DNA from: Anaerovibrio sp. RM50
GTDB taxonomy: Bacteria > Bacillota > Negativicutes > Selenomonadales > Selenomonadaceae
Length of the DNA: 64,000 bases
Assembly (NCBI RefSeq): GCF_000622005.1
Contig: NZ_JHWV01000013.1
Location: 1 to 64,000, forward strand
Reading direction: 5' to 3'
Shown here in pieces: positions 24,247-33,155 of the stretch. Numbering within the stretch: the first letter of the stretch is position 1; every line of letters begins with the position of its first letter. The notes beneath the pieces are model-generated. The model saw nothing but the letters and a program-made list of their open reading frames with translations. It did not search any database and was not told where the DNA came from. Position numbers and translations under genes: made by a program.

Positions 24247-25368
24247 ATGACTAAAATTAACATATTTTCCGGCTTTTTGGGTGCCGGCAAGACAACTCTG
24301 ATTCAGAAGCTCATTAACGAGGGGTTTAACGATAAGATCTGCCTTATCGAGAATGAGTTTGGTGAGATTGCCATTGATGGCGGCTTTATGAAGGACGCGG
24401 GGGTTCAGGTGAAGGAAATAAATTCCGGCTGTATCTGCTGCTCCTTGGTAGGTGACTTTGAGGAGTCCCTGAAGCAGGTTATGGAGACTTATAACCCTGA
24501 CCGCATTATTATTGAGCCATCTGGTGTGGGCAAGCTGTCTGATGTAAAGGTGGCTGTGTCCAAGGTGTGCAATGATGATGTGGTTATAGATGGCAGCATC
24601 GCCGTAGTCCATGCCAAGAAGTGCAAGATGTATGCCAGAAACTATGGCGAGTTTTTCATTGACCAGATTGCCCACGCTGACTGCATCGTTCTCAGCCGCA
24701 GCCAAGACGTAACTGAAAAGAAGCTTCAGGAGACCATTGATATTATCCGCGAGCATAATCCAAAGGCTCCTATTGTAACAACTCCGTGGGACAAGATTTC
24801 CGGGGGACAGATTTTGGATGCCCTGCACCACAGCGAGCTGCTGAACGTGGATGAGGTGGCCGAGGCCCATCATCACCATGAGCATCACGACCATGAGTGT
24901 GATGATCCGGAGTGCGATTGTCACCATCATGACCATGACCACGATCATGAGCATCATCACCACGACCATGACCATGAGCATCATCACCATGACCACGATC
25001 ATGACCATGACCATGAGTGCCATGATCCTAACTGCAGCTGTCATGACCACGACCATCATGACCATGATCACCATCATCACCATGCTGATGATGTATTCGG
25101 CAGCTGGGGCCAGGAAACCACCAAGAAGTTCACCGCCCAGGAGCTTAAGGATATTTTGGCAGAGCTGGTTAATGCTGACGAGTATGGTGTTATCCTCAGG
25201 GCAAAGGGTATTGTTATGTCCGCCAACGATGGGGAGTGGCTCCATTTTAACTATGTACCGGGAGAGAGCAGCGTAGTAACCGGTGCGGCTGATTATACCG
25301 GCCGTTTCTGCGTTATTGGCAGCAAGCTGCAGGAAGGCAGCTTGAAGGAGCTTTTCCTTGGTGAGTAA
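24247..25368 (+). CDS. CobW/COG0523 P-loop GTPase with His/Asp-rich metal-binding loop
   Basis: A 373-residue COG0523 protein, a family of metallochaperone or insertase GTPases. The N-terminal G domain has GFLGAGKTT (about 9-17), ENEFGEIAIDG and the family metal-site motif GCICC (about 61-65). Residues ~207-280 are almost only His, Asp, Glu and Cys, with two CDDPECDC/CHDPNCSC-like modules; this is an exceptionally long metal-binding insert. A CobW C-terminal domain follows (about 297-373). The usual NKxD guanine motif is replaced by SRSQD, so nucleotide specificity may be relaxed. It heads a three-gene operon; zinc, nickel or cobalt are the likely metals. Confidence 0.9.
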   Translation: MTKINIFSGFLGAGKTTLIQKLINEGFNDKICLIENEFGEIAIDGGFMKDAGVQVKEINSGCICCSLVGDFEESLKQVMETYNPDRIIIEPSGVGKLSDVKVAVSKVCNDDVVIDGSIAVVHAKKCKMYARNYGEFFIDQIAHADCIVLSRSQDVTEKKLQETIDIIREHNPKAPIVTTPWDKISGGQILDALHHSELLNVDEVAEAHHHHEHHDHECDDPECDCHHHDHDHDHEHHHHDHDHEHHHHDHDHDHDHECHDPNCSCHDHDHHDHDHHHHHADDVFGSWGQETTKKFTAQELKDILAELVNADEYGVILRAKGIVMSANDGEWLHFNYVPGESSVVTGAADYTGRFCVIGSKLQEGSLKELFLGE

Positions 25369-25392
25369 TATATCTTAATTGGGAGATAAATA

Positions 25393-26358
25393 ATGAGCAA
25401 AGAAAAACCAAATGTTCCTGTGTATTACTTTATGGGTCTGTTGGAAAGTGGCAAGACCAGTGTAATCAAGGACTTTTTACAGAATAATCAGTTCGCCAAA
25501 GCCGAGTGTAACCTAATTATCTTAGGTGAGGAAGGCGAGGAAGAAATTGACGAGGAGCTTCTACAGGAAAGTCATTCCAAGATTATTGTGGTAGAGGATG
25601 TGGAGGAGCTTTCCACTGAGTTTTATCAGGAGCTTCAGAAAAAATACAAGCCTTCCAGCGTCTTAATTGAGGCCAATGGTATGTGGAATGCGGGAGATTA
25701 TATGAACATTCCCCTTCCGGAGGAATGGTTTGATTTCCAGAATATCGGCATGGTTAATGCAGAGACCTTCGAGGTTTACCAAAAGAATATGAAGGATCGC
25801 TTTGTGGATTTGTTCCGTTATTGCGAGCTGATTATATTCAACCGTTGTGACCACGAAACCCGTCAGCAGGACATTCGTCGTAATGTCCGGGTGGTAAATC
25901 GCCGTGCACAGGTTATTTTTGAATCTGATCTGGAGGATTTTGTGGAGGAGGAGCCAGAGCTGCCATTTTCCATTGACAAGGATGAGATTGAACTGGAGCT
26001 GGATGACTATGGCGCTTGGTTTGTAGATATGCAGGACCACCCTGATCACTATGACAAGAAGCGTATCATTTTTGACGGCTATCTCTGTTCTGCCCAAAAG
26101 GATGGGGTCATTCATTATGGTGTAGGTCGTGTAGGTATGGCCTGCTGTGCCGATGATATGATGTTTTTGGGAATATCCGGTACCGGTGCGCCCTTCAAAC
26201 AGCTTAATCATAGAAAGAATGAGCGTAAGTGGGGCAAGGTAACTGGCGTTATACATGTGAAGTATGACAGCAATGGTGAAATCGACAATCTTAAGATGAA
26301 GGTGGAGGCCTTCACTGAAGAAAAGAAGCCTGAAGACACTATTGTGTACTTTAATTAA
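25393..26358 (+). CDS. CobW-like GTPase domain fused to a DUF1980/TIGR03943-like tail
   Basis: A 321-residue protein starting 24 bases after the CobW gene. The N-terminal ~180 residues look like a divergent CobW G domain: P-loop GLLESGKTS, SVLIEANGMW where CobW has the IIEPSG strand, and NRCD in place of NKxD. The GCICC metal motif is missing. The C-terminal part (about 225-315) has VGRVGMACCADDMMFLGI, then WGKVTGVIHVKYD, the layout I associate with DUF1980/TIGR03943 proteins, which normally sit beside UPF0718 permeases and CobW GTPases. No such permease is present here. The fusion assignment is my inference from motifs. Confidence 0.65.
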   Translation: MSKEKPNVPVYYFMGLLESGKTSVIKDFLQNNQFAKAECNLIILGEEGEEEIDEELLQESHSKIIVVEDVEELSTEFYQELQKKYKPSSVLIEANGMWNAGDYMNIPLPEEWFDFQNIGMVNAETFEVYQKNMKDRFVDLFRYCELIIFNRCDHETRQQDIRRNVRVVNRRAQVIFESDLEDFVEEEPELPFSIDKDEIELELDDYGAWFVDMQDHPDHYDKKRIIFDGYLCSAQKDGVIHYGVGRVGMACCADDMMFLGISGTGAPFKQLNHRKNERKWGKVTGVIHVKYDSNGEIDNLKMKVEAFTEEKKPEDTIVYFN

Positions 26359-26376
26359 GCTGTAGAGGTTATACTT

Positions 26377-27057
26377 ATGAAGCCTGATGTTTTGGAAAAA
26401 ATACAGCAGGAAACTGCTGATTGGGCGTTTCTTGATGAGCTGCCTAAGGAAATGTATGACCTGGTCTATACTAAACGCTATGAGGAGGTAGGGGATACCT
26501 TTGAGCTCTTTTCCTATGTAAATGAGGAGAAGCATCTGGGCCTTGTGGCGTATTATCATCAGGAAACAAAGGAATATAAACTGAAAATTCGACGGGGGCT
26601 CACAGAGTTTTGTCTGATGCAGTTTATTACCGCTTCCTTCAGTGAATTTGAGCAGCATCTGAAAAATTACCTGGAATCCGCTGTTCATGATCTGGCTATA
26701 TATAATCCTGATTCCATAAGCTATGTGACCAAGGCTCTTAATATTACTGAATGGGACTATAAGGATATTTTGCCGGAGGAGCTGGAGGGCTATAAGCTGT
26801 TTATTAATCCCACACAAATGGTTCGGGTACTAAATGGCTCCTATATAGTATTTGATTATTCGGATTTTGATATTGAGAGCAACTTCATCATTTATTATAA
26901 TGAATTCCGCAGTGAATTCTTTGGTGAGGCCCGTATCAAAAATATTCCGGAAATGAATTACACCTTTGACTCCAAAAATCTGGAGGAGCTGGAGGAAAAG
27001 TTGAGGGCTCACATGGTGGATCGCTTGCGGGAAATCCGTAAGCGGGCAACTGAATAA
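26377..27057 (+). CDS. Unknown protein, third gene of the CobW operon
   Basis: A 226-residue, acidic, soluble-looking protein with no signal peptide or membrane segment. I do not recognise it. It is rich in aromatic and acidic residues, has two segments with the order beta-strand/acid (TFELFSYVNEEKHLGLVAYY; SYIVFDYSDFDIESNFIIYY), and ends in a charged helix (LEELEEKLRAHMVDRLREIRK). It starts 18 bases after the GTPase fusion and is followed by a strong terminator, so it is co-expressed with both GTPases. It may be a client, adaptor or scaffold; no enzyme motif is visible. Confidence 0.85.
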   Translation: MKPDVLEKIQQETADWAFLDELPKEMYDLVYTKRYEEVGDTFELFSYVNEEKHLGLVAYYHQETKEYKLKIRRGLTEFCLMQFITASFSEFEQHLKNYLESAVHDLAIYNPDSISYVTKALNITEWDYKDILPEELEGYKLFINPTQMVRVLNGSYIVFDYSDFDIESNFIIYYNEFRSEFFGEARIKNIPEMNYTFDSKNLEELEEKLRAHMVDRLREIRKRATE

Positions 27058-27067
27058 AAAATAATTG

Positions 27068-27113
27068 GCAAATCTCTGAAAGATTATGGCAGCTTTCAGG
27101 GATTTGCTTTTTT
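27068..27113 (+). terminator. Terminator of the CobW operon
   Basis: GCAAATCTCTGAAAG pairs with CTTTCAGGGATTTGC (one wobble) and seven T follow. Confidence 0.92.
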
Positions 27114-27209
27114 ATTGCCTTGTAAAAGCAGGACAAAAATAATGCTTTGTCGAATTATCTACCAGATAAGTATAGCTTTGTCCGATGTTGCTTTATGGGG
27201 TGATACTTA

Positions 27210-30071
27210 ATGATAAATAGATTTAATAAAGGAGTAATCAGAATATTGGCTGCCATAATGAGCGCCTTTTATGTTCTGGTTATAGGCTTTCCGCTGACGG
27301 CCTATTCCGCCGGGAATATGCATACAAAGGTAGTGAAGGTAGGCTGGTACGATAGCTATGGATTCCAGGAAACGGATAGTGATGGGGTAAGAAGTGGCTA
27401 TTGTTATGAGTACCTCTTCAGAGTGGCTAATTATACCAACTGGGACTATGAATTTGTCGATGGCGAATGGCCGGAGCTTATTGAAAAGCTGCAAAATGGC
27501 GAAATAGACCTGATGGCTGGTGTATCTGTTACCGAAGAACGCAAAAAGTCTATGCTGTTTCCAGACTATCCTATGGGTACAGATAATTATTGGGTTTTTC
27601 AGCATGACAGTAACCAAACCATGAACGCCTATGATTTTTCCACTATGAATGGTAAAAAAATAGGTGGTATCAAGAATAATCGAATGACTTATTTTTTGGA
27701 GCTGTGGGCGGCGAGGAATCATGTCGATTTAGATATTATTTATTATGATGGTTTTAATGAAAGGGATAAGGATTTTGCAGCCGGCCTTATTGATGGCGTG
27801 GTAGCAGCAGATAATAATATTAAGGTTGATGCCGGTTATGCACCTGTGGTTAAGGTGGGACAGGAACCGTTCTATTTGGCTGTCAATAAAAATAAACCGG
27901 ATTTGCTGTATGAGTTGAATTATGCTTTGACTGATATTGACAGGGCTGATCCATTCTTTATAAAGAAATTGCAGCTTAATAATTATGGCGCTACCCTGAT
28001 TAATAGTACCCTTTCCGATGAGGAGAGCAAGTGGCTCAGTAATCATAAGCTATGGCGGGGGGGGTATTTTAAGGACTATATGCCGTTTTGTGGGCAGGAA
28101 AGCGATGGTTCCCCGACCGGTGTAATCACAGACGTATTTAATATGATATTGAAAAATCTCAATATTGAAGATAAGGTAACCATAGAGTATGTGGCGTACG
28201 ATTCCCTAGGGGATATGATGCAGGGCTTTGCCCGCAATGAGATTGATATGTCCTTCCCCGCCTTTGGAGATGTGCGTTACAGCGAGGATAATCAATTCAG
28301 CCATACCTCAGAAATCCTGAGCGTTCCTATGAATGTGGCGTACAGAGGGGAATATTCGGATAAAACCTTCGCCACGATTGGCTTGTACCATAATCCAATA
28401 AAAAAGGTCTTGAAGCCATATAAGGATAGTGAAATTAAGCATTATGACAGTGTGGAACAGTGTTTTGATGCCATACTGTCCGGGGATGCTACCTGTACGA
28501 TTATGTCCTCATTGTTCCTGCAGGACCGGCTGAATGATTATAAGTACCACAATATAAAGACCATGCCTTTAGGCACCAGCCTGTCCTACTGTATCTGTGT
28601 GCCAAGAAATCATTCGGAGCTGTTTTCAATACTTAACAGAGGAATTGCTCTGATTGATAAATCTGTGGTTTCTGATTATGTTTTTAGATATATTCAGTCC
28701 AATGCCAAGTATACATTTGAGGATTTTATCAGAGATAATAGTGTTATATTCATATTTAGTGGCGGTTTGTTTTTCATTCTGTTTTTGTGCGGATTGTACG
28801 CATACCTTACTGGACTGAAGCGGGCCAAGGCAGAAGTGGATATACAGCTTAAACGCAATGAAGAGCTTGTAAAGACTGAGAAAAAACAGCATCGTGATTT
28901 GGAAAGGGCTCTGGAAAAGGCAGAAAGAGCCAGCAAGGCAAAATCCGAATTCCTATCCCGTATGTCCCACGATATACGGACGCCTTTAAATGGTATTATT
29001 GGGCTTATGGAAATTGCTGATCGCCATCCTGATGATGTGGAGCTGTTAATTGCCAACAGAGTTAAGGCCAAGGTGGCGGCCAACCATTTGTTGAGCCTCA
29101 TTAACGATGTCCTTGATATGAGCAAGCTGGAAAGTGACAATGTTGAATTGGCTGAAGATCCATTCAATATTGAAGAGCTTATGTCAGAAGTAATCGCTAT
29201 TTGCAGTATAAGAGCACGAGAGAATGGAATTACCATCAAGTATAATGACAATGGTGGCATGAAATATCCTGATGTTATTGGCAGTCCATTGCATTTCAAG
29301 CAAATAATGATGAATTTAATAAATAATGCCATCAAGTATAATAAACCTAATGGCAGCATTGATATTTCAGCTCAGCTTGGCTTTGAGGATGAGGATACGG
29401 TGACCTATGATATTTTTGTAGAGGATACCGGTATTGGCATAAGCGAGGAGTTTTTGCGTCACATCTTTGAGCCATTTACCCAGGAAAAGGACGATGCCCG
29501 CAGCCGTTATCAGGGTACTGGTATGGGTATGGCCATTGTTAAGGCTTTGGTGGATAAGATGCAGGGCAAGATTGTGGTGGACAGCCTGGTGGGACATGGT
29601 ACTACCTTTGGCGTGACCTTGCCATTTAAGATTAACCATCATGTTTCAGAAGAACATGAGGAGACAGAGAAATCCGACAAGTCTGTTGAGGGGATGCGGA
29701 TTCTGGTGGTAGAAGACAATGAGCTGAATATGGAAATTGTCACCATGATATTGGAGGATGCAGGAGCCATATTGACGAAGGCAGGAAATGGTCGGGAGGC
29801 CTATGACATTTTCATGGAAAAGCCATCTGGTACCTTTGATGCCATTTTGATGGATATTATGATGCCGGAGTGGAACGGCTATGAGGCCACTGTACAGATA
29901 AGGAAGGCAAATAAATCTGATGCCCAGAGCATACCGATTATCGCCATGACTGCCAATACCTTTGCAGAGGATATTCAAAAATCCAGGGAGGCAGGCATGA
30001 ATGCCCATATTGGCAAGCCGATAAATGTGGAGGTGCTTATGTCCACTCTGGAGAAGTTCAGAATTAAGTAG
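27210..30071 (+). CDS. BvgS/EvgS-like hybrid sensor histidine kinase
   Basis: A 953-residue hybrid kinase. Signal/anchor helix (about 9-30), two tandem extracytoplasmic solute-binding (SBP family 3) domains (about 34-255 and 270-500), one transmembrane helix (about 512-535), coiled coil, HisKA with SHDIRTPLNGIIGL (His about 587), HATPase (NLINNAIKYN, DTGIGIS, GTGMGMAI) and a C-terminal receiver (about 830-950; VEDNELN, LMDIMMPEW, GKP). It therefore senses a small molecule in the periplasm by a Venus-flytrap mechanism. No response regulator or HPt gene is adjacent, so its output partner is elsewhere. The ligand is unknown. Confidence 0.93.
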   Translation: MINRFNKGVIRILAAIMSAFYVLVIGFPLTAYSAGNMHTKVVKVGWYDSYGFQETDSDGVRSGYCYEYLFRVANYTNWDYEFVDGEWPELIEKLQNGEIDLMAGVSVTEERKKSMLFPDYPMGTDNYWVFQHDSNQTMNAYDFSTMNGKKIGGIKNNRMTYFLELWAARNHVDLDIIYYDGFNERDKDFAAGLIDGVVAADNNIKVDAGYAPVVKVGQEPFYLAVNKNKPDLLYELNYALTDIDRADPFFIKKLQLNNYGATLINSTLSDEESKWLSNHKLWRGGYFKDYMPFCGQESDGSPTGVITDVFNMILKNLNIEDKVTIEYVAYDSLGDMMQGFARNEIDMSFPAFGDVRYSEDNQFSHTSEILSVPMNVAYRGEYSDKTFATIGLYHNPIKKVLKPYKDSEIKHYDSVEQCFDAILSGDATCTIMSSLFLQDRLNDYKYHNIKTMPLGTSLSYCICVPRNHSELFSILNRGIALIDKSVVSDYVFRYIQSNAKYTFEDFIRDNSVIFIFSGGLFFILFLCGLYAYLTGLKRAKAEVDIQLKRNEELVKTEKKQHRDLERALEKAERASKAKSEFLSRMSHDIRTPLNGIIGLMEIADRHPDDVELLIANRVKAKVAANHLLSLINDVLDMSKLESDNVELAEDPFNIEELMSEVIAICSIRARENGITIKYNDNGGMKYPDVIGSPLHFKQIMMNLINNAIKYNKPNGSIDISAQLGFEDEDTVTYDIFVEDTGIGISEEFLRHIFEPFTQEKDDARSRYQGTGMGMAIVKALVDKMQGKIVVDSLVGHGTTFGVTLPFKINHHVSEEHEETEKSDKSVEGMRILVVEDNELNMEIVTMILEDAGAILTKAGNGREAYDIFMEKPSGTFDAILMDIMMPEWNGYEATVQIRKANKSDAQSIPIIAMTANTFAEDIQKSREAGMNAHIGKPINVEVLMSTLEKFRIK

Positions 30072-30082
30072 AGAAACCAGCA

Positions 30083-30111
30083 TTGACATATACCTTATGG
30101 GGGTATATTAT
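30083..30111 (+). promoter_or_regulatory. csoR-copA promoter
   Basis: TTGACA at 30083-30088 and TATTAT at 30106-30111 with a 17-bp spacer. Two palindromic operators cover the spacer, the -10 box and the start-site region. Confidence 0.75.
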
Positions 30112-30129
30112 ATACCCACATAGGGTATA
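30090..30129 (+). promoter_or_regulatory. Two CsoR-type operators
   Basis: TATACCTTATGGGGGTATA (30090-30108) and TATACCCACATAGGGTATA (30111-30129) are two G/C-centred palindromes of the type bound by CsoR repressors. They are 21 bp apart centre to centre, about two helical turns, so both may be occupied on one face of the DNA. Confidence 0.8.
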
Positions 30130-30150
30130 TTTTTTGGCAAGGAGGCATCT

Positions 30151-30477
30151 ATGGAAGAAAATAACAAGCAGTGTTCCTGTGGCTGTGGGGATGTTAAGCA
30201 CAAACACCGGGACAAGGAGGGAAAGGAATATAAAAGTCTGGTTTCACGTCTTAACCGTATTGAGGGTCAGGTCCGGGGCATTCAACGGATGGTGGAGGAT
30301 GACCGTTACTGTGTGGACATAATGACCCAGGTAAGTGCCATTCAGGCAGCACTGGGGGCATTTAACAAAGAGCTTTTGGCACAACACATCAAAAGCTGTG
30401 TGGTTCACGATATTCGTCAGGGGGATGACGAGGTGGTGGATGAACTGGTGAAGCTTTTGTCAAAAATGGTGCCCTGA
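30151..30477 (+). CDS. csoR: Copper-sensing transcriptional repressor CsoR
   Basis: A 108-residue all-helical DUF156/CsoR protein. The Cu(I) ligands of the family are present: Cys in DRYCVDIM, then His and Cys in HIKSCVV. Arg-rich helix SRLNRIEGQVRGIQRMVE is the conserved DNA-contacting part. The N-terminus has an extra Cys/His cluster (CSCGCGDVKHKH) that may bind more metal. It should release the two operators when copper binds. copA follows 16 bases later. Confidence 0.93.
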   Translation: MEENNKQCSCGCGDVKHKHRDKEGKEYKSLVSRLNRIEGQVRGIQRMVEDDRYCVDIMTQVSAIQAALGAFNKELLAQHIKSCVVHDIRQGDDEVVDELVKLLSKMVP

Positions 30478-30493
30478 CTGATGAGGTAATTTA

Positions 30494-33067
30494 ATGAAGA
30501 AAGAAAGATTTGATATCACGGGAATGACCTGCTCTGCCTGCTCAGCAAGGGTGGAAAGGGCCGTAACGAAGCTGGAGGGAACAAGTGAGGTAAGTGTAAA
30601 TCTCCTGACAAATTCCATGCAGCTTTCCTATGATGAAGAAATAATAAAGCCTGAACGGATTATTCAGGCGGTGGAGCAGGCGGGTTATGGAGCAAGTATT
30701 AAAGGAAAAAAGACAGATGGTTCCCGCCTGTCTTATGATGCTGGTGAAGCAATACCAGGCAATGAAGCAGATGCCATGAAAAAACGGCTCTTGTGGTCAG
30801 TGGTATTTCTTCTGCCCCTCATGTTCATTGCCATGCACCGCATGATATATGCACTGGTGGGATTGCCGGTGCCGGAGATTATGAGGGAGCTTTTTGAAGG
30901 ACCGCAAAATGCCATTACCTTTTCATTTTCCCAGTTTTTGCTGGTACTTCCTATTATGTATCTTAATCGCAAGTATTACATAAATGGGTTCCGCAACCTT
31001 TTTAATGGTGCACCCAATATGGACAGTCTGGTGGGTATGGGCTCCATGGCGGCGGCACTTTTTGGGGCCTTTGCCGTGTTCCGCATGGGCTGGGGCCTTG
31101 GCCATGGCGACTTGCCTCTGGTGGAGGAATACAGCCGCAACCTCTATTTTGAGTCGGCGGGTATGATTGTTACCCTGATTACTGTGGGGAAATATTTGGA
31201 GGCCAGGGCCAAGGGAAAAACTGGAGAGGCTTTGGCAAGGCTTATGGAGCTGGCACCCCAAAAGGCCACTGTTGTACGTGGGGGACAGGAGGTTTCCCTG
31301 GCAGTGGAGGAGCTGGTGGTAGGAGATGAAATTATCGTCCGTCCAGGAGAACGTCTTCCTGCTGATGGAACAGTGATTTCCGGACAGACAAGCATTGATG
31401 AATCTGCCATTACGGGAGAAAGTCTCCCAGTATTTAAACAGCCCGGAGACAAGGTAACCTCCGCCACATTGAACAAGGTGGGAGCGATCCATTTCCGCGC
31501 CGACAAGGTGGGAGGGGATACTGCCATCAGCCAGATAATCCGGCTGGTGGACGAAGCCAGTGCCAGCAAGGCTCCTATGGCAAGGCTGGCAGACCGCATT
31601 GCGGGCGTATTTGTGCCAGCAGTTATTATAATTGCCCTTTTGGCAGGGGGTATATGGCTGGCACTTGGGGAAAGCCTTGAGTTTGCCTTTTCCATAGCCA
31701 TATCCATTTTGGTTATATCCTGTCCCTGTGCTTTGGGGCTGGCTACTCCTGTGGCTATTATGGTGGGAACAGGGAAGGGGGCAGAAAACGGTATTCTCAT
31801 TAAATCAGGGGAAGCACTGGAGACTGCCCAGGCCATCGATACTGTAGTAATGGATAAAACTGGTACTATTACTGAGGGGAAACCCCAGGTTACCGATGTG
31901 CTGGCAATTAATATGACGGAAGGTGAGCTGTTATCCCTGGCGGCAGCCTTGGAAAAAAACAGTGAGCACCCCCTTGCGGAGGCTGTGGTAAATTACGCGG
32001 AAGCCAAGGGAATTACTGCTGTTGAAGCAGAGGATTTTCAGGCGGTAATTGGCCGTGGGGTTCGGGGAATTATTAATGGAGAATCATATTTGGCCGGCAA
32101 TGAGGCCTTTATGGAAGAGCAGGGAATGGATATATCCGGGTATTCACAGGATTTAATTCGCCTGTCAAAGGAAGGCAAAACTGTGCTGCTCTTTGCTGAC
32201 GGCAAAAAGCTTTTGGGCTGTATTGCAGTGGCGGATAAAGAAAAGACCTCCAGTCTGGAGGCTGTTAAAGAACTGAGAACCATGGGGCTGGATGTAATAA
32301 TGCTTACCGGTGACAATGAGCGCACGGCAGAAGCTGTGGCCCGTCTCCTGGGAATCAGCAAATTTATAGCAGGAGTACTTCCGGACATGAAGGAGAAGCA
32401 GATTTCTGCTTTGCAGTCTCAGGGCCATAGGGTGGCCATGATTGGGGACGGCATTAATGACGCCCCTGCCTTAACCAGGGCAGATCTGGGAATTGCCATC
32501 GGGGCCGGCACTGATGTGGCCATGGAAAGTGCTGACGCTGTGCTTATCAGAAGTGATCTGCTGGATGCGGTAAGTGCCATCAGGCTGTCCAGAGCTGTAA
32601 TCCGCAAAATAAAGGAGAATCTTTTCTGGGCCTTTATTTACAATATTATTGGTATTCCACTGGCTGCGGGGCTTTTATATCCTGCCTTTGGTATAAAGCT
32701 GTCTCCTATGATAGGGGCGGCGGCCATGAGCTTGTCCAGTGTATGTGTAGTTATGAACGCCCTAAGGCTCCGTTCCTTTAAAACTCATAAAGAGGGGACT
32801 TTGGCTTCAGATAATGAAAAGAAAAAGGATGGACAGGAGACTGTCAGAAAGGAAGAAATGTTTATGCAGAAGGAACTTAAAATCGAAGGTATGATGTGTG
32901 CCCATTGCCAAAAGCATGTTAATGATGCTTTGTCCAAGATGGCAGGGGTTACTGGTGTGGAGGTAAATCTGGAGGCTGGCACTGCAACTGTAACTGCTGA
33001 CAGGGATATTCCCCAGAATGAATTTGCCAAGGTAATTACCGACGCTGGTTATGAGCTGGTTGGCTGA
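30494..33067 (+). CDS. copA: Copper-translocating P1B-ATPase CopA with N- and C-terminal HMA domains
   Basis: An 857-residue Cu(I) export ATPase. N-terminal heavy-metal-associated domain (MTCSACSARVERA), eight membrane helices, the SCPCALGLATP transport motif (about 410), phosphorylation site DKTGTIT (Asp about 453) and GDGINDAPAL. After the last helices and a charged linker comes a second HMA domain (about 790-857; GMMCAHCQKHV), which normally is a separate CopZ chaperone. An internal AAAGGAAG and ATG (32848-32866) in frame could let the same mRNA also make this domain alone. Confidence 0.95.
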   Translation: MKKERFDITGMTCSACSARVERAVTKLEGTSEVSVNLLTNSMQLSYDEEIIKPERIIQAVEQAGYGASIKGKKTDGSRLSYDAGEAIPGNEADAMKKRLLWSVVFLLPLMFIAMHRMIYALVGLPVPEIMRELFEGPQNAITFSFSQFLLVLPIMYLNRKYYINGFRNLFNGAPNMDSLVGMGSMAAALFGAFAVFRMGWGLGHGDLPLVEEYSRNLYFESAGMIVTLITVGKYLEARAKGKTGEALARLMELAPQKATVVRGGQEVSLAVEELVVGDEIIVRPGERLPADGTVISGQTSIDESAITGESLPVFKQPGDKVTSATLNKVGAIHFRADKVGGDTAISQIIRLVDEASASKAPMARLADRIAGVFVPAVIIIALLAGGIWLALGESLEFAFSIAISILVISCPCALGLATPVAIMVGTGKGAENGILIKSGEALETAQAIDTVVMDKTGTITEGKPQVTDVLAINMTEGELLSLAAALEKNSEHPLAEAVVNYAEAKGITAVEAEDFQAVIGRGVRGIINGESYLAGNEAFMEEQGMDISGYSQDLIRLSKEGKTVLLFADGKKLLGCIAVADKEKTSSLEAVKELRTMGLDVIMLTGDNERTAEAVARLLGISKFIAGVLPDMKEKQISALQSQGHRVAMIGDGINDAPALTRADLGIAIGAGTDVAMESADAVLIRSDLLDAVSAIRLSRAVIRKIKENLFWAFIYNIIGIPLAAGLLYPAFGIKLSPMIGAAAMSLSSVCVVMNALRLRSFKTHKEGTLASDNEKKKDGQETVRKEEMFMQKELKIEGMMCAHCQKHVNDALSKMAGVTGVEVNLEAGTATVTADRDIPQNEFAKVITDAGYELVG
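32848..33067 (+). other. copZ: Possible internal translation start producing free CopZ
   Basis: Within copA, AAAGGAAG at 32848-32855 lies eight bases before an in-frame ATG at 32864. Translation from there would give a 67-residue peptide beginning MQKELKIEGMMCAHC, the size and sequence type of a stand-alone CopZ copper chaperone. The upstream linker is Lys/Glu-rich and low complexity, as expected at an old gene junction. This is inferred from sequence only. Confidence 0.45.
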
Positions 33068-33155
33068 TTGTCTGAGGGGTTGATTGGTAATTAAGGGCTT
33101 GACGGACAGGTTTTAACTTTGGGAAAATAAATATTGGTGCTATAAAGGAGTGAAT

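Noticed and set aside
24160-25245. Open frame of ~361 codons on the minus strand opposite the CobW GTPase
   Set aside because: It is a shadow of the His/Asp codon run (poly Val/Met/Ile in reverse) and crosses the promoter of the real gene.
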